Source: Pleodorina starrii
Taxonomy: Eukaryota > Chlorophyta > Chlorophyceae > Chlamydomonadales > Volvocaceae
DNA length: 64,000 nucleotides
NCBI GenBank assembly: GCA_030267565.1
Contig: BRXU01000030.1
Location: 515,001-579,000 of the forward strand
Direction of reading: 5' to 3'
In this document: one piece after another, positions 32,872 through 44,499 of the stretch
Layout of the letters: each line of letters begins with the position of its first letter
How positions within the stretch are numbered: position 1 is the first letter of the stretch
Position numbers and translations under genes: made by a program
The notes under the pieces: model-generated
What the model was told of the DNA's origin: nothing
What the model saw: the letters and a program-made list of their open reading frames with translations, nothing else
The model's database searches: none

Positions 32872-35800
32872 CTGCGCGGGGGTGATGGGGATGGAGAGGA
32901 AGCCATTGGTTGATGCGGCTACGTCATGCCCAACTGCCATTGATAAAAGCTCGTTTCACGCTATGAGTGTGCTCTTGCACGTCGTGCTATGGGGTGCGGT
33001 AGCACCGCCGAGGGCGTATAATATATGTCTGCTGTAATTGTGCGGGGTCTCTTAACAGAAGTGGGACTTTCTTGGACATGGCCCGAGTTGTATATCCCAA
33101 CGCAACAGGAGGGTGCATTTGCGAGTTCGGAATCCTTACATCGGGAGCGCTAATGAAACCCACCCGTGACAGCGTATGCTGGGACTGCCGGGATGTTGCG
33201 ACGGCGCAGGAGGACGAACGTGACTGGGCCGCGGGCATTCCCAAAGTCGACCGCCTGCGGCAGGGTGACTCGGATCGTCTTGCTGTTGACGGGCCGGATG
33301 GGGATGAGGCCGGCCGTGGACCGGGCCAGCTCGCTGTCGCCCGGCAGCAGCTGCATGTCCGCGGGGAAGCCATCAGGCTGAACGAGTAACGCCAGCGGGA
33401 TGTATCGCAAATTCCAAACACCGCTGACGACGTTCGGTGGAGGCTCGTCCTGCATGTGAACAGGGAGCAGGTTGGAGAACTGTGGGGGTCCAGGCAACCT
33501 CCAGCGGCGTAGTGTGGAGCTGCACGACACCAACTCCCTCACAGCACATACCCATACCAACGCGCGGTAGAGTACTCTCAGGCCACGATCCCTGTCTTAA
33601 CACCATCAGGCTGCTGTCGGGATGCAGGTTATGAGGAGACATAGCGCTGCACTTGCTCACCTCATGCAGAACAAGGCCGCGCGCGATGACAGTGTTGTTG
33701 CGGCACAGGCCGGCAGCCGCGTTCTGGCCCTCCAGCAGGACGAACAGTGCACCGTCGTAGAACAACGTCACCGCACTGAGGCGGTCCAGGCCGCGGGAGG
33801 GTAAGCGGCGAGCGAGATCCCGGAGGCGGCCTGTGACAGGAGCGTCCTGCGCGTTTCGCTGTGTCCGGTGCGACACCAACGTGTGGTCAGCGTACCACCG
33901 AATGACGAGCCGGCCGTGGCGAGCGGCCTGCAGCATGAGCAGCCGGCCGTTGAGCAGCGTGTTGGCATCGTTGCGCGCGGTCACGACACGTGGCCCGTGA
34001 TCCCCGGTGTGGATGAGCGGCACCCACTGTGCCGGTTGGACGACGCGGCTTTGCAAGAAGCGCAGTAGCCGACGTGCGCCAGCCTTTGTGGGACCCGGCT
34101 GCGCAAAGTACTGCGCCAACTGGGTCAGTCGTTGGCCGTCGGGATCGGCGCTCTGTCGCTGCTGGTTGGTGAGGCGGATGACGTTGCCTTCCGAGCCCAG
34201 CAATGCATCCAGCACATCACGGCCGCGCTGGGCGGCCCGGTCAACGGGTGCGGATGGCGCCTTTGGCGTCGCATACCGGGTAGGCAGGAACCGGCGCAGG
34301 TACGCCTGGGCGTGCAGTGGCAGCCCGCCAGTGGTGGAGTGCTGTAGGGGGTCGCCGACCGCACCGAGGTCCCGGCCGTTGAGCACCAGCAGGTCCTCGG
34401 GTGGCCTGCCCGGAACTTCCGGCAGCACGCGTTGGGCGACCTCGTTGCAGTTGCCCAGGTGGTCTTGTGACACGAAGCTTACCTCATCCATACACACCAT
34501 GCGACCCGGGATCGTCTCACGGACCTGGGAGCAGCCAGCAGGGCAGTAGGACAAAGGCATCGTAGTTACGCGTTACGCCAGGCGACACATAACGGCAGCA
34601 GTCATTACTGAACATGAGAGCGGCAACCTCCGGCTAGTCACCCTTGCACATCGTACGGTGAGCGCCGATACCATGTCCTTCATCTCGCCAGTTGCCACAC
34701 ACCAGGGCGCGCGGTCCACCCACCCACTTACCCGCTCCTTGGCTGCCGTCATGTCCATCTCGTCGACGTTGTCTCCGATACCCTTGAGGAAGAACGTGTT
34801 GCACGTGCTGCGCGCAAGCTGCACCGGCGTGGAGATGCCTCGAGCGGCGCGCCAAGTGAACGCGCAAGCCGTCAGCCACGCGGGCTGGCCGTGTTGGAAC
34901 ACCTGCCACTCGATGGCCTTGACGGCCTGGCTCTTGCCGGTGCCGGGGTCGCCCGCCAGCAGCAGATGCAGCGAGCGGCGCGGCGTGCCCTGCTGATCCG
35001 CCTCAAACGCCTGTGCCAGCAGCGTGAACGCCAATGCTTGCTGCCGCGTCAGCGTGAAGAGCCGGATTGTGTCATCACGAGACGGTGGCGTCTTCAGCCG
35101 GATGAACGGCGGGCACTGCCCGCGTGGCGCGGGCTCACCTGCGGCCCCAGGGCTGGTGGCCCACAGCACCCGTGCGCCGACGGCGCGGCCTTCCCCGTCA
35201 CGCACGAGCTCCAGCTCTTCCACCGTGTTGGCCGCTGCAAGTGCACCGGCGCCGCCATCATCGTCCGCCCGCCATGCGTCGGCTGTGCGCACCCACGTGG
35301 CCAAGGTGCGGCTATTGAGCTGCTTGCCTGGTGTCAGTATGGTGCCAAAGTCACGGTGGTTGCGGCCGGCGCCCGCGGGCGCGGCCACGGAGGGTGGCCG
35401 GGGGAGTAGATCAGCGGCAGTGCTGCTGAACATGGCTTCATTGCAGCCGCCCTGTGCAAGGCGCTCCAGCCCTTCCGCCACCACGTCGGCGGCAGTGCCG
35501 TCCAACAGCATGGGCTGCGCCATCGCGTCGAGCACCTCCTCATCCGACACATGCCCGGTGTCGGCCAGTGCGCCCGCCAGGCCGGCTACCGGGTCATCTT
35601 GATCGTCGCTGCCCAGGCTGTCCCCGCCACAACCGCCATCGTCGCTGCCCGCGCCATCACCTGCGGTCGCCTGCTCGGCCCGCAGCTGCCGCAGTGTCGC
35701 ACGTCGGACGCGCGCCTCGTTGCGGATGCGCTGCAGCGAGTCAGCGCGGGCCTCCAGGTGGTGCAGGACGCGGCGTACGACATACACGTAATACTCGTCC

Positions 35801-38800
35801 CCTTCTGGCGATGTCCGCAGCGTGCGCATCCACAGCACCAGGCGGTCCCACGGGCGCATCGCGGCCAGCGCGGGCACGTCGAAGTCGGTGTACGAAGCGA
35901 ACACCGCAAACACCCACGACGCCCATTCGTCCCGGGCGGCCGCCGCGTCGCGACCGGCACGGCGCGGTGCGCCACCCAGTAGCTGTACGAGTCGCAGGTG
36001 CGTCTGGCGCTTGAGCATGTGGGTCTCCTCTTGTGGGTGCACGGCTCGGAAGCCCACCCGTGCCGGCTCCACTGCTGTGCTGCGTCTAGTGAACGGCTGC
36101 AGAGAAGCCATGCGCTGGGCCCGATGTTGAATGTGGGAGCCGGGCGGGTACCTCCGGCGTCGGTCGGCCTCGTTCTCCGTCGTGGTGTCCGAGAAGCCGT
36201 CACTTGCGCTGGCGGAAGCCTGGTACTCCGGGTCGATCCACCCAGCGGGTGCCGCACTGGTGGGCTCGGGTGCAACCGTGGGACCTGCAGAAGAGGCGCA
36301 AACACCCTGAGCTCACCGCTTGCATGTGTAGTGACGGTTGCGAGGCACGGCGTGTGGGGGTGGCCATGAAGACACACGGGGAGAGGAGGTGAAGGTGAAA
36401 GGGGGGGTAGTGAATGCCGACGTGAATGGCCTTTGATGCTCTCCCGCTGCCTACCCTTGGGCTCCCATGTACTCGCGTGCCCTGCAGTGCTGCCCTAGAT
36501 AACACACTTACCCGCGCTGGCCGTGCCCCGCCCATCTGCGTTCTCCCAGCAGCTGCCGTCGTCCTCGCTGCTGGTGTCGTTCTTCTCGTCATCCGCTTCG
36601 CTGCTCCAATTCTCCTGGACCAAGGCCGCCGCACCCGCACGCCGCTTTGGCCGGCCCCGACGCCGGGATGCCGGCTGCACCAACTGCCGGTGGTAGGTGG
36701 CGTCCTGTATCTCTTTGCGGTATGCCATGTGCAGCATGTACGGGCTGCACGTGGGCCCATGCAGTTCACGGCACCGCAGCAGGTAGTCCCGCACCGCGGT
36801 TGCATACCGCACAGCGCCCGTCCGCTGCTCCAGCACCACCTGATGCACACACTCGGTGGTGCGGTGCGTGCCGGTGTTGACCAGCTCCACGAATGCCGCG
36901 GCCGCCAGGGGCGCGGTGTCGAAAGACTGCCATACGGTCGTGCCTCCGCTGAGGATGTGCGCCATCAGCGCCATGCCGTACGTGGTTTGGCCGGTGGTCG
37001 TGTGGATGGCCGATCGCAAGTTGGCCAGCAGCGCGGCACGCTCACGGGCCGGCATGTCGGCAGCGGCAGCTGGCCGTGGGGCAGCAGCGCCACCCGGCGG
37101 CGGGGCGGCGCGTCGTGCGGCTGGGCCAGGTGCATCAGCGGCAGCCATGTCGGAGGCTTCTGTGGTCAGCTGTGCAGGGGCAGGGGCAGGGGCACCAGGT
37201 GCGGCCGCATTGGAGACCCCCGTCGTCATGTCGAAGGCCGTTAGCCGCGCCACTGCTCGCAGGAAGGTGTCCACATTGACGGTGTTCTGCGACTTGAGTG
37301 CGTACTTGGTCTGATACTCGGACTGCTGCCGTGCACGATCTTCGCCCGCCACCACGGGGCAGGGCCCGCGTTCCGCCGCTGGTTGCCGCTGCCACTCATC
37401 GTATTTGCCTGCCTCCCGCCCCAGGTCACACGTCAGGGTGGTGTTGTTGTTGCAGCCCAGCGCCAGCAGCAGAGTGGGTGTGTAGCCCACCAGGTTTTCG
37501 CCGCAGCGGGGGAGCACCACCGCGTCTACGTCGGCCAGCCAGCGGAACAGCATCTGTAGCACCCGGGGGTACTCCATGCGGCAGCTCTCATCGTACTTGA
37601 AGCAGGTGGTCGTGTGCGTATGGTACTGGCGCTTCAGCGCCAGCCGGCACAGGTGCATGGCAAACAGGTGCAGTGCCTGGGAATTCAGCACCGGAACGAT
37701 CGGTGTGCCGGTGCTGCCCTCCCGTTCACAGTCCAGTTCGGACCAATCCGTCTCCGTACCACTACTGCTGCTACGCCGCCGGTCGTTGTCCAAGAGGCCG
37801 CCGGCGCTGGTGCCAATAGCATGCGCAGCACCGCGGCTGCTGGCGGTGCTCACGCCGCCCACGCCGCTGCTGTCACGGTCAATCGTCGGTGCACCGCCCC
37901 CCAAGGATGTCGAGGCCGGCGGCGGCGCCGCCGTCGGCCGAGTTGTGCGCAGCGCGTGCCGACAAAAGCGCCGGAAGTCCATCTGGTCGGGGTAGTCCTC
38001 ACGGTCGGGGAACGGCACATGAATGATCGGTGGCGGGTGGCTGGCGCCCGCTGTGCCGGAGTTGCCGGAGCCGACCGTGTCGGTGCGACGCTGGTGCTGG
38101 CCGTGGTATGCGAACACGGCAGGCGGGCAGTCATACCCCTCCGGCAAGAACTGGCAGGCGACCGCCTCCATGATATCCGCCATGCGGCGCCGAAGCCCAT
38201 CCAGCTGACCAGCCAAGCCGCCGGCCGTCTGGCCGCCACGCCCTCCCACGCTGAAGGCCGCCTTCACCGTCGCCACCCGGAACGCTGGGACGACGGCAGT
38301 ACCATGCAGGTGCAGCGCGCGGCGGCCGCTCTCCTCCACCTTGTACGACACGTACTGCACGGTGCCCATGTAGCAGTGTGGCTCCCGTTGCGTCTTGTCG
38401 CCGGGCCGGAACCCGAACAGGATCCACAGCACCGCATCGGCAACGACTTGCAGGTACGCAGCACACAATGTCGGGTACGCCGCGACGCGGCGCAAGCGCC
38501 GGTGCATGTCCTCTGAGAACAGTGGCCGGCCATCTGACGCGCAGGGCGCGGACTGCCCTGCGCTGACGGCCACAATTCGGTTGCCGACGTCATTCGGGTT
38601 CAAGTTGAATGCCACCGTTATAGGGCCCACGGCACAGTCCAGCGCCGCCGCACGACCCCGAGCAGATCTGTACATGGCGTTCGTGCCCTCCACCTTTGAG
38701 CCGACCGCCTGCAGGGCAGCCGCGAAGGCCGCCACTCCAGCCGGGATCTGTTGCAGCGCCTCACGCCGAGCGGCGCTCCGCCGATCACCTCCCAGCACCA

Positions 38801-41800
38801 CCGCGGCGTCCTTGACCTGCTGCCGATCTAGCCCAGCCACGGCGTTGAGGTGGTGCGGCGAGTTCTTCACCACGACCGCGGCTTGGCGACTGGCGTCGTG
38901 CAGCAGCTTGGTGTCGAACAGAATCGCCAGCGCCTCGCCGTTTTGCGCCAGCAGGTGCCGCGGTTCGCCGGGGGCCGGCGGTGCACCACGATAGTGCATC
39001 CGCCGGCAGAATAGTTTGCCGTACTCGGTCTCCGACATGCCGTCCGGCCGCTGCCCCACCAGCACAAAGGGGAAGCATTGCGGGCTGGTGACGTTGAGGA
39101 AGAAACTGTTGTAGTTACTGAGGAGGGCGACGCCCGGACCGCCAGCGCAATTGACGAGGACACGCACCATTGCCTCTGCACGGCCGGCAGGGTCCTGGGT
39201 GGTCCGGACAGCCTCCAGACTGTCGTAAGAGGGCGCCAAATCGGAGGGCGTCTGCAGCAAAAAATCGTCCAGAACGCTGCCCTCGACGGCGGCCGTTTTG
39301 CCTGCCGCGTGCAGCAAGACACACAAGCGTTATTAGACACACAAGCCAGGCCGATTCAACTCGCCCCGGCTTCTGAGCGGTAGCAGACAACAGCTGTTGG
39401 TGTTGGTGGTACCCCTGGGTTGGACAGCAGTATGGGCAAACACCTGTGCAACCGATGCACACGGGGGATATCCCCACCCACAGGGCCATCGTCTGTTTGC
39501 ACATACGGGTGCCAAGAGGACAGGCACCCGTAATCGGGGACCGACTGAAACCGACCAGAAACCGACTGTCCGCATAATCCCTCCCTTCCCAACCTTGTGC
39601 CCTGTCTGCGCCCGTGCAGCCCATAACATTGCGCTCACCGAATGTGGCCGCGGCCGGCGGTGGTGCGTCGGCCATGCGTGCTTCACCCGTGGGTTGGTCC
39701 TCCACCACACTGCCCCGCATGCCTGTGGAGGAGGTCACAGTTTCGTGAGCCTTATCTGCCCGCTCGTGTTACCGTGCATCTAAATGGACAGCCGTTATCC
39801 GCTGCAGAGTAGCGGCCGCTTCGTGCACCCTGCAGCCTTACCTGCAGCGCCACTGTCCGGTTGCGCCGTCCCCTCACCAGCAGGTCTGGATGCGGCTACC
39901 CCATCACAGCGTTCCGCCAGAGTCCCTGTTACAAGGATCGTCGGCGTCCATTAAACATCGGGTACGACCACGGCTATGACAAGCGGACACGGGACCATCA
40001 CGATCAGCAGCGCAGACGCTTACCCGCCGAGGGAGCTTGTGCCGCCCCTCGCGCCTCGCGCTCCTCCATCTCCTGCTGAACGCGCGCGTTGCCATCCCGA
40101 TCTTCCAGCCAAATCTCCCGCAAGCGGTTGGCCGCCTGTTCGGTCTGCGGAATATACGCCCGCAGGACGAGCGCCTCAGGAACATTGTTCAGGGTCTGCA
40201 GCTCCTGCATCGCCAGAGGGTCCAGCTGCAGGGGCATACTGACCGACCGCTGCCACTCCTCCGCCAGATGCTCCGCCCACGCCATCACCACCGGCCCGCG
40301 CACGGTGAGGAATGTAGCGGTCCGGAGCAGTTCCTGCATCCGCTCGCGGCTGACGCCGGCATCCATCATCACCACCTGGATGAAGTTCGTCAGCTCCTCC
40401 ACACGTCGCAGCAGGGCGGCCACCAGTTGTGCGCGAGAAGGGTTGGGACGAGCCACAATATGCCCCGCCAGCACCCGCGGCTGGATTCCCGGCGGGCCCC
40501 GCAGCCCGCCGTCCCGCAGCCGGACGACGACGATCTTCAACGTGGCAATGGCGACGGCCAGCAGCAGCGTCTCCGTCAGCTCCAGGGTCGGCAGCGTCCG
40601 CCCGAACCGGTTCCGCTCCGGCACATCTCCCATGTCCACACGCGCCAACGACCAGGGTGGTACCTTGCCCGCTGCGAATGGCAAGGAGAAATGCACCCAA
40701 CGCATAATCAGCAGCAGCTACCCTACCCGACGATGCAAGCAATACGACGATCGGCCTTATCATTACGTGTCCAGGTGCACGCACATAGCTTAGGTGCGTG
40801 TACGCAGCAGGCATCGCCAGCACAATCGCGCAACTACTCGTAGACCGAATGGCGCCTCACCTCGCAGCGCTTGTAAGCAGACCCGGCAGATCCGCACTTC
40901 GTCCGTCCCGTTCCGAATCCGGCAGGTGCAGTCCACCTGCAGGGTCTCGCTTACGCCGGGCACCTCCATGACGAGCCGCATGCAGTACGTAACGTACCCC
41001 GCGGAGTCACCGCCTGCCGGCGTGGGTCCACCTGATGCCGGCGCCGGCACTCCCGACACTGATGGCTCATGTGCGCAAATGGCCGCCGGCCCTGCGCAGG
41101 TTGCGCACGGATCCCCAGGTGCAGGGGAGAGCGGCGTCTGCCCGGAATCGCGCACACGTGAGAGCAAGTCGGCAGCCGTGTCGTCATCCGCTGGCCGAGC
41201 GTTGGCACTGCGAGCGCCATACACCGCCGCCGGCGGCGGCGGAGGCACCGCCACCATGCCCGGCTGCAACGGTCGCCGGTATACGACCTTGGCATCGCGC
41301 GGGACGGCGGGCGTTGACTGGACGTCCGCCCGCAGCAGCTGCACATTCGGAATATCGTCCCACGGAACCCATTGCACCTCGCCGCGCCCGTGAATGCAGC
41401 TGCAGACGGCGCATAGCCACATGGGCATCTCGCGGCGGACGCATCTGTCCAGCTCCTGCGCGAACGCCACCTCCCGCGCTAACCCACCAGCCTCCGGCAG
41501 CATGATATTGGCAATATTGTCGTACGGCACTCCCAGCCGCTGCTGTGCGGCCTCAAGCACGCTCATGCGGCGTGAATCAAGAGGCCGACCCTGGCCCTCA
41601 ACCAACTTTGCTTCGGCCAGCCGACGGCGCTGCTCCTCCATGCGTTGCCGAGCAGCGTCCCGGAGGACTACCCGCTGCGCATCCGTCTGCTGGCGGCGGG
41701 TCTCCTCCATGCGCCGCCGGACCGCCTCCCGCTCCTCTGCCCGCTGCGAATCCGTCTGCCGACGGCTGGTCTCCTCCATGCGCCGCCGGGCCGCCTCCCG

Positions 41801-42702
41801 CTCCTCCGCTCGCTGCGCATCCGTCTGCTGGCGGCGGGTCTCCTCCATGCGCCGCCGGGCCGCCTCGTGCTCCTCCGCTCGCTGCGAATCCGTCTGCCGG
41901 CGGCGAGTCTCCTCCATGCGCTGCCGGGCCGCCTCGTGCTCCTCGCCCCCTGCGAATCCGTCTGCCGGCGGCGGGTCTCCTCCATGCGCCGCCGGGCCGC
42001 CTCCCGCTCCTCCGCTCGCTGCGAATCCGTCTGCCGGCGGCGAGTCTCCTCCATGCGCCGCCGAGCAGCGTCCAACGCCACTCGGTTTCGGTCGCCCGCT
42101 GGCCGCGGTTCGTCAAGCATTCCTAACGTCCGACCCAGCGCACTCAACCAGCCGTCATGCAGTCCCCCGAGTGGCCGCGTCGCACCAGCGTCCAATATCT
42201 TGCAACCAGTCACGCAGCCGCCCGTGCTTGGAGCAGCAGCGTTCCCTACATCACTACCGGCTATGCAAGTAGTCGCGGTACTGCTGCCGCCGCTGGCTCC
42301 AAGTGCCAACGCCGGCTGCTGGTGGTGCGCAAGCAGCACATTACCAAGGCCCGGCAGCGCAGCCTGCGCCGTGGCTGGCGGTGCTGCAACGCCGCATGCC
42401 GCCTGCGGCGCTGCCGTCGCTGCGGCTGCAGCCGCTGGTAGCCATGCGGCAGCTTGATGCGTTCCTGGTGGCATTCCGGCACCAGCCATGATGCCAGCAG
42501 GTGCAGGAGCCAGGTGAGCGGACTGCCACGGCCGCGAGGACAGCGGCGGCGGCAACAACCCGTATGGCGCCATCGCCGGACCAACGGAGGGAAACGGCCC
42601 CGGCACCTGGCGTACCGGCGGCGGCGACGAGAACGGCAGACCGGCGATGGGTACGGGCGCCGATGCCGCGTGGGGATGGTTCTGCCGCGTGGGGATGAGC
42701 AC
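31199..42702 (-). CDS. Helitron Rep-helicase-OTU polyprotein (whole gene)
   Basis: Exons in order of translation: about 42702-40861, 40671-40024, 39301-36512, 36284-34642, 34524-33661, 33449-33164, 32871-31199, giving roughly 3,250 codons. Introns: 40672-40860, 39302-40023, 36285-36511, 34525-34641, 33450-33660, 32872-33163. Each starts GT and ends AG, and every join keeps frame and family motifs. Order of domains: Pro/Ala-rich and coiled-coil repeats, DUF6570-like, Helitron_like_N (HUH Rep), SF1 helicase, OTU-like protease. One frameshift, a 68-bp unit in a 69-bp coding repeat at 41948, interrupts the first exon, so this copy may be inactive unless that is a sequencing error. No ATG is fixed; the start may lie upstream. 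Confidence 0.8.
33164..33449 (-). CDS. Helitron exon 6: helicase C-terminal part
   Basis: After the 211-bp intron the frame reads DEPPPNVVSGVWNLRYIPLA, LIPIRPVNSKTIRV, and ends RNIPAVPAYAVT at 33164, matching the RecA2 half of Pif1-like helicases just before the QGxT motif. Donor GTGGGT, phase 1. Confidence 0.8.
33661..34524 (-). CDS. Helitron exon 5: helicase Walker B and motif III
   Basis: Joins exon 4 in phase 0 to read VRETIPGRMVCMDEVSFVSQ; CMDEVS is Walker B (Asp-Glu). Motif III reads GDPLQHSTTGGLPL (about 34315-34355). It continues to GLVLHE at 33661, then GTGAGC, phase 0. The acceptor for this exon is CTGCTCCCAG at 34525. Confidence 0.8.
34642..36284 (-). CDS. Helitron exon 4: start of SF1/Pif1-like helicase
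   Basis: After the 227-bp intron the frame continues into a linker and the helicase. Walker A reads LLLAGDPGTGKSQAVK (about 34915-34960), preceded by TRQQALAFTLLAQAF, the Q-like region. A domain of acidic and Ala-rich linker (about 35350-35650) separates Rep and helicase. The exon ends TVRCAR at 34642 before GTGACT, phase 0. Confidence 0.85.
36512..39301 (-). CDS. Helitron exon 3: HUH Rep endonuclease (Helitron_like_N)
   Basis: Rep proteins nick and join single DNA strands during rolling-circle transposition. The metal-binding HUH motif reads ALHLHGTAVV (about 38300-38325), and the catalytic tyrosine region reads EYQTKYALKSQNT (about 37283-37320). Upstream is the Helitron_like_N signature with FPFVLVGQRPDGMSETEYGK. 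The acceptor at 39302 (CACGCGGCAG) joins exon 2 in phase 1 across a 722-bp intron. The exon ends at 36512 before GTAAGT, phase 1. 930 codons without a stop. The ATG at 39324-39326 that opens the raw frame is inside the intron and is not the start. Confidence 0.85.
40024..40671 (-). CDS. Helitron exon 2: DUF6570-like domain
   Basis: Joining exon 1 across the 189-bp intron 40672-40860 gives LQALRAGKVPPWSLARVDMG then DVPE, the usual start of the DUF6570-type domain that precedes Rep in many Helitrons. LPTLELTETLLLAVAIATLK and LAGHIVARPNPSRAQLVAAL follow, as expected for that domain. The exon ends at 40024 before GTAAGC, phase 1. Its function is unknown; in context it is part of the transposition protein. 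Confidence 0.7.
40861..42702 (-). CDS. Helitron exon 1: Pro/Ala-rich leader, coiled-coil repeats, Cys cluster
   Basis: The 5' part is rich in Pro and Ala (42100-42702). It continues into tandem 23-residue units built on RRMEETRRRQTDSQRAEERE (42085 to about 41640), predicted to form a charged coiled coil. Then PMWLCAVCSCIHGRGEV (about 41380-41430) and CTCRIRNGTDEVRICRVCLQ (about 40870-40930) form Cys-rich pairs typical of the region before DUF6570 in Helitron proteins. A 1-bp deficit in the repeat unit at 41948 shifts the frame. The donor is at 40860 (GTGAGG), phase 1. The open frame has no ATG at its upstream end, so the true start is unknown. Confidence 0.65.
41640..42085 (-). repeat. 69-bp coding tandem repeat, about six units
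   Basis: Units start near 41673, 41742, 41811, 41880, 41948 and 42017. All are 69 bp (23 codons) except one of 68 bp, which causes the frameshift. Confidence 0.9.
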
Positions 42703-42732
42703 TCCGACCAGCAGCAGCGCGCCGCCCAGTTC

Positions 42733-43737
42733 CTAAGGGAACACCGACAGAGCACCCTCACGCCTGGTTTCCGCAGAACACACACAGCAGCATACCGTCT
42801 TTCCTTGCCCATATTCTCCACACAAACCACTTGCCTGTGGGCTTAGGACGAGGTCGTGTTGCGCATCTAAGTGCACGGTCAGACACAGCTCCAGCACTGC
42901 CAAGCGCCTGACGGCATCCAACTGCCGAGGACTCGCATCCGGGGATGGCCACAGCATCAATGGCGGCCACTGTGGGAGCCGAGGGAAACGCGGGTCACCA
43001 GATGACTCTTTCCACCATAGGTACAGCACCGACGCAGCTTGGCCCATTCCCCATCACACATCCGGCTTTACCTTCAGTTCTGCCGCAGCGATATCCTTTA
43101 GTCGCTCCACTTCGGCAACCGTCAAGCAGGGATACAGTGATGAGACGGGCGACAACAGGTAAAGCATTTCCGCGGGCACGTCGGCACACACCCCCAGCAG
43201 TTGCATATCTGAAGATACCTGCAACGTGGGCGACACGATGACGGGTGAGATCGGTTCACGATACCATGCAGTCAATGAGAGGTCGCCCTCCCCCCCCCCC
43301 GCACCCGCATTGGGACGCCCAGCACGCGCGCCGAGCTCTCGCCAGTAGAGCGGATGCGGAAAACGAGGTGGCAACTCCAGTCCACGGTGGCAGCACCGCT
43401 AGCCCCACCACCCTACGGCCAAGACACCGAGCGTGCATTCAGTAAGACGTGCGGGACACAGCCCCCGCCACTATCCCTGCCACAATTGTTGTACCAACTT
43501 GCTGCGCTTGACACAGCACGAGCGGTTTGCCACCAAACACCGGACCGGGCAGGCCACCGCCTTCCAGTGGCAATACCGCCGACGCCAGCACCGCCTGCAC
43601 GTACGATTGCCAGGGCGCATATCCCTCCACAGGCCGCTCCACTGCTCCGAGCGGCCCCGCGACACCCCGTGCTCGCGGGCCTTGGTCCATCCTATTAGGT
43701 TAGGTAGGATAACACGTGCTTTGTATGTTTGGGCCAC
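42733..43737 (-). CDS. Possible upstream Helitron exons or captured gene piece
   Basis: Three minus-strand stretches look coding but cannot be joined confidently: about 43737-43471 (Cys/Arg-rich, CRRCWRRRYCHW), about 43374-43080 (VPAEMLYLLSPVSSLYPCL, followed by a GTAAAG donor after ELK), and about 42975-42840 (SPRQLDAVRRLAVLELCLTV after a CCCACAG acceptor). They may be 5' exons of the Helitron gene or of another gene carried by it. No family is recognised. Confidence 0.3.
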
Positions 43738-43740
43738 AAA

Positions 43741-43896
43741 AGGTGCTGGCTCTCAAGCAAGGTCCCAGCAGCCAACCATCTGTAGCCGCAACGTTAAACA
43801 CGTTCACCCCGCCTGATGCGCACTTCCCGATGGGCGGCCAAGGAACGGTTATGACCCATGGGTCATTTGTTCGACGTTGGCCATTGGCTTCTCTAT
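43741..43896. other. Junction region left of repeat B
   Basis: Contains the palindrome TGACCCATGGGTCA at 43852-43865. The Helitron 5' end (TC after a host A) should be near here but is not resolved. Confidence 0.3.
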
Positions 43897-44490
43897 TCGG
43901 AGTATCCACTGTGGGGTACACTAATTTTACGTGGAATTAACGAGACGCTCCTGAGCGCCACAGGCGGACGGAAATCCCTTGCACGGCCCCACATTACGGG
44001 TTTACGGCCCCACGTGCGCCGTCCCCCATCACGATTCTCTGCCGGGTACTCTTTTGTTGTCTTGGGATTCGTATACTCCACTTGCCCAGCAAACCTGACT
44101 TGTGCCCTGATGTTCAGTTTCTGTAATGCACCGCTCTCCACATTGCTTGCACTAATGAGCTGAAGGTGTCCTGCCGATGTCTTTCCGATAACCCAAGTCG
44201 CCCACTCGCGCGGGCTAGCTACCGCGCGTATTGCACCCCGTAGGGATCGATCGCGCGACGTTGGCTCGGTGAACCGCTATCGCAAACCCTGTCCCGTACG
44301 CACCCGTATAGTGCACGTATATTGCAATTTTATTCTCTGCCAACCAGCTCTTTCCACCTGTGCCTTCGAACGAACGAACGAACGAAGGAACGAACGGCAG
44401 TCCCTGGCATGCCCGAGAAAGCAGAAAGCAGCCAGAGAAGCCCCTACCGGGTTCTCTGGCGTGCTTTCTTTACGCTTTCTTCGGGAATTT
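43897..44490 (+). repeat. Interspersed repeat family B, copy 2
   Basis: See copy 1 at 20340-21052. It differs mainly by a deletion near 44040-44100 and a shorter GAAC tract. Both end at GCTTTCTTCGGGA. Confidence 0.8.
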
Positions 44491-44499
44491 CCGGGTATA

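Larger units (their letters stand above)
31150..43740 (-). mobile_element. Autonomous-type Helitron (rolling-circle transposon)
   Basis: The minus strand encodes the HUH Rep plus Pif1-like helicase combination diagnostic of Helitrons, preceded by a DUF6570-like domain and followed by an OTU-like protease. Coding exons span 31199-42702 with six introns whose phases all agree. The outer ends are not resolved: Helitrons leave no TSD, and I could not identify the TC start or CTRR end, so limits are approximate. Repeat B begins at 43897 and minisatellite DNA ends at 30960, which bracket it. Confidence 0.85.

Noticed and set aside
39302..39326. ATG at 39324-39326 as the start of a 943-residue Rep protein
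   Set aside because: It lies upstream of a CACGCGGCAG acceptor that joins exon 2 in phase; the frame before it is intron.
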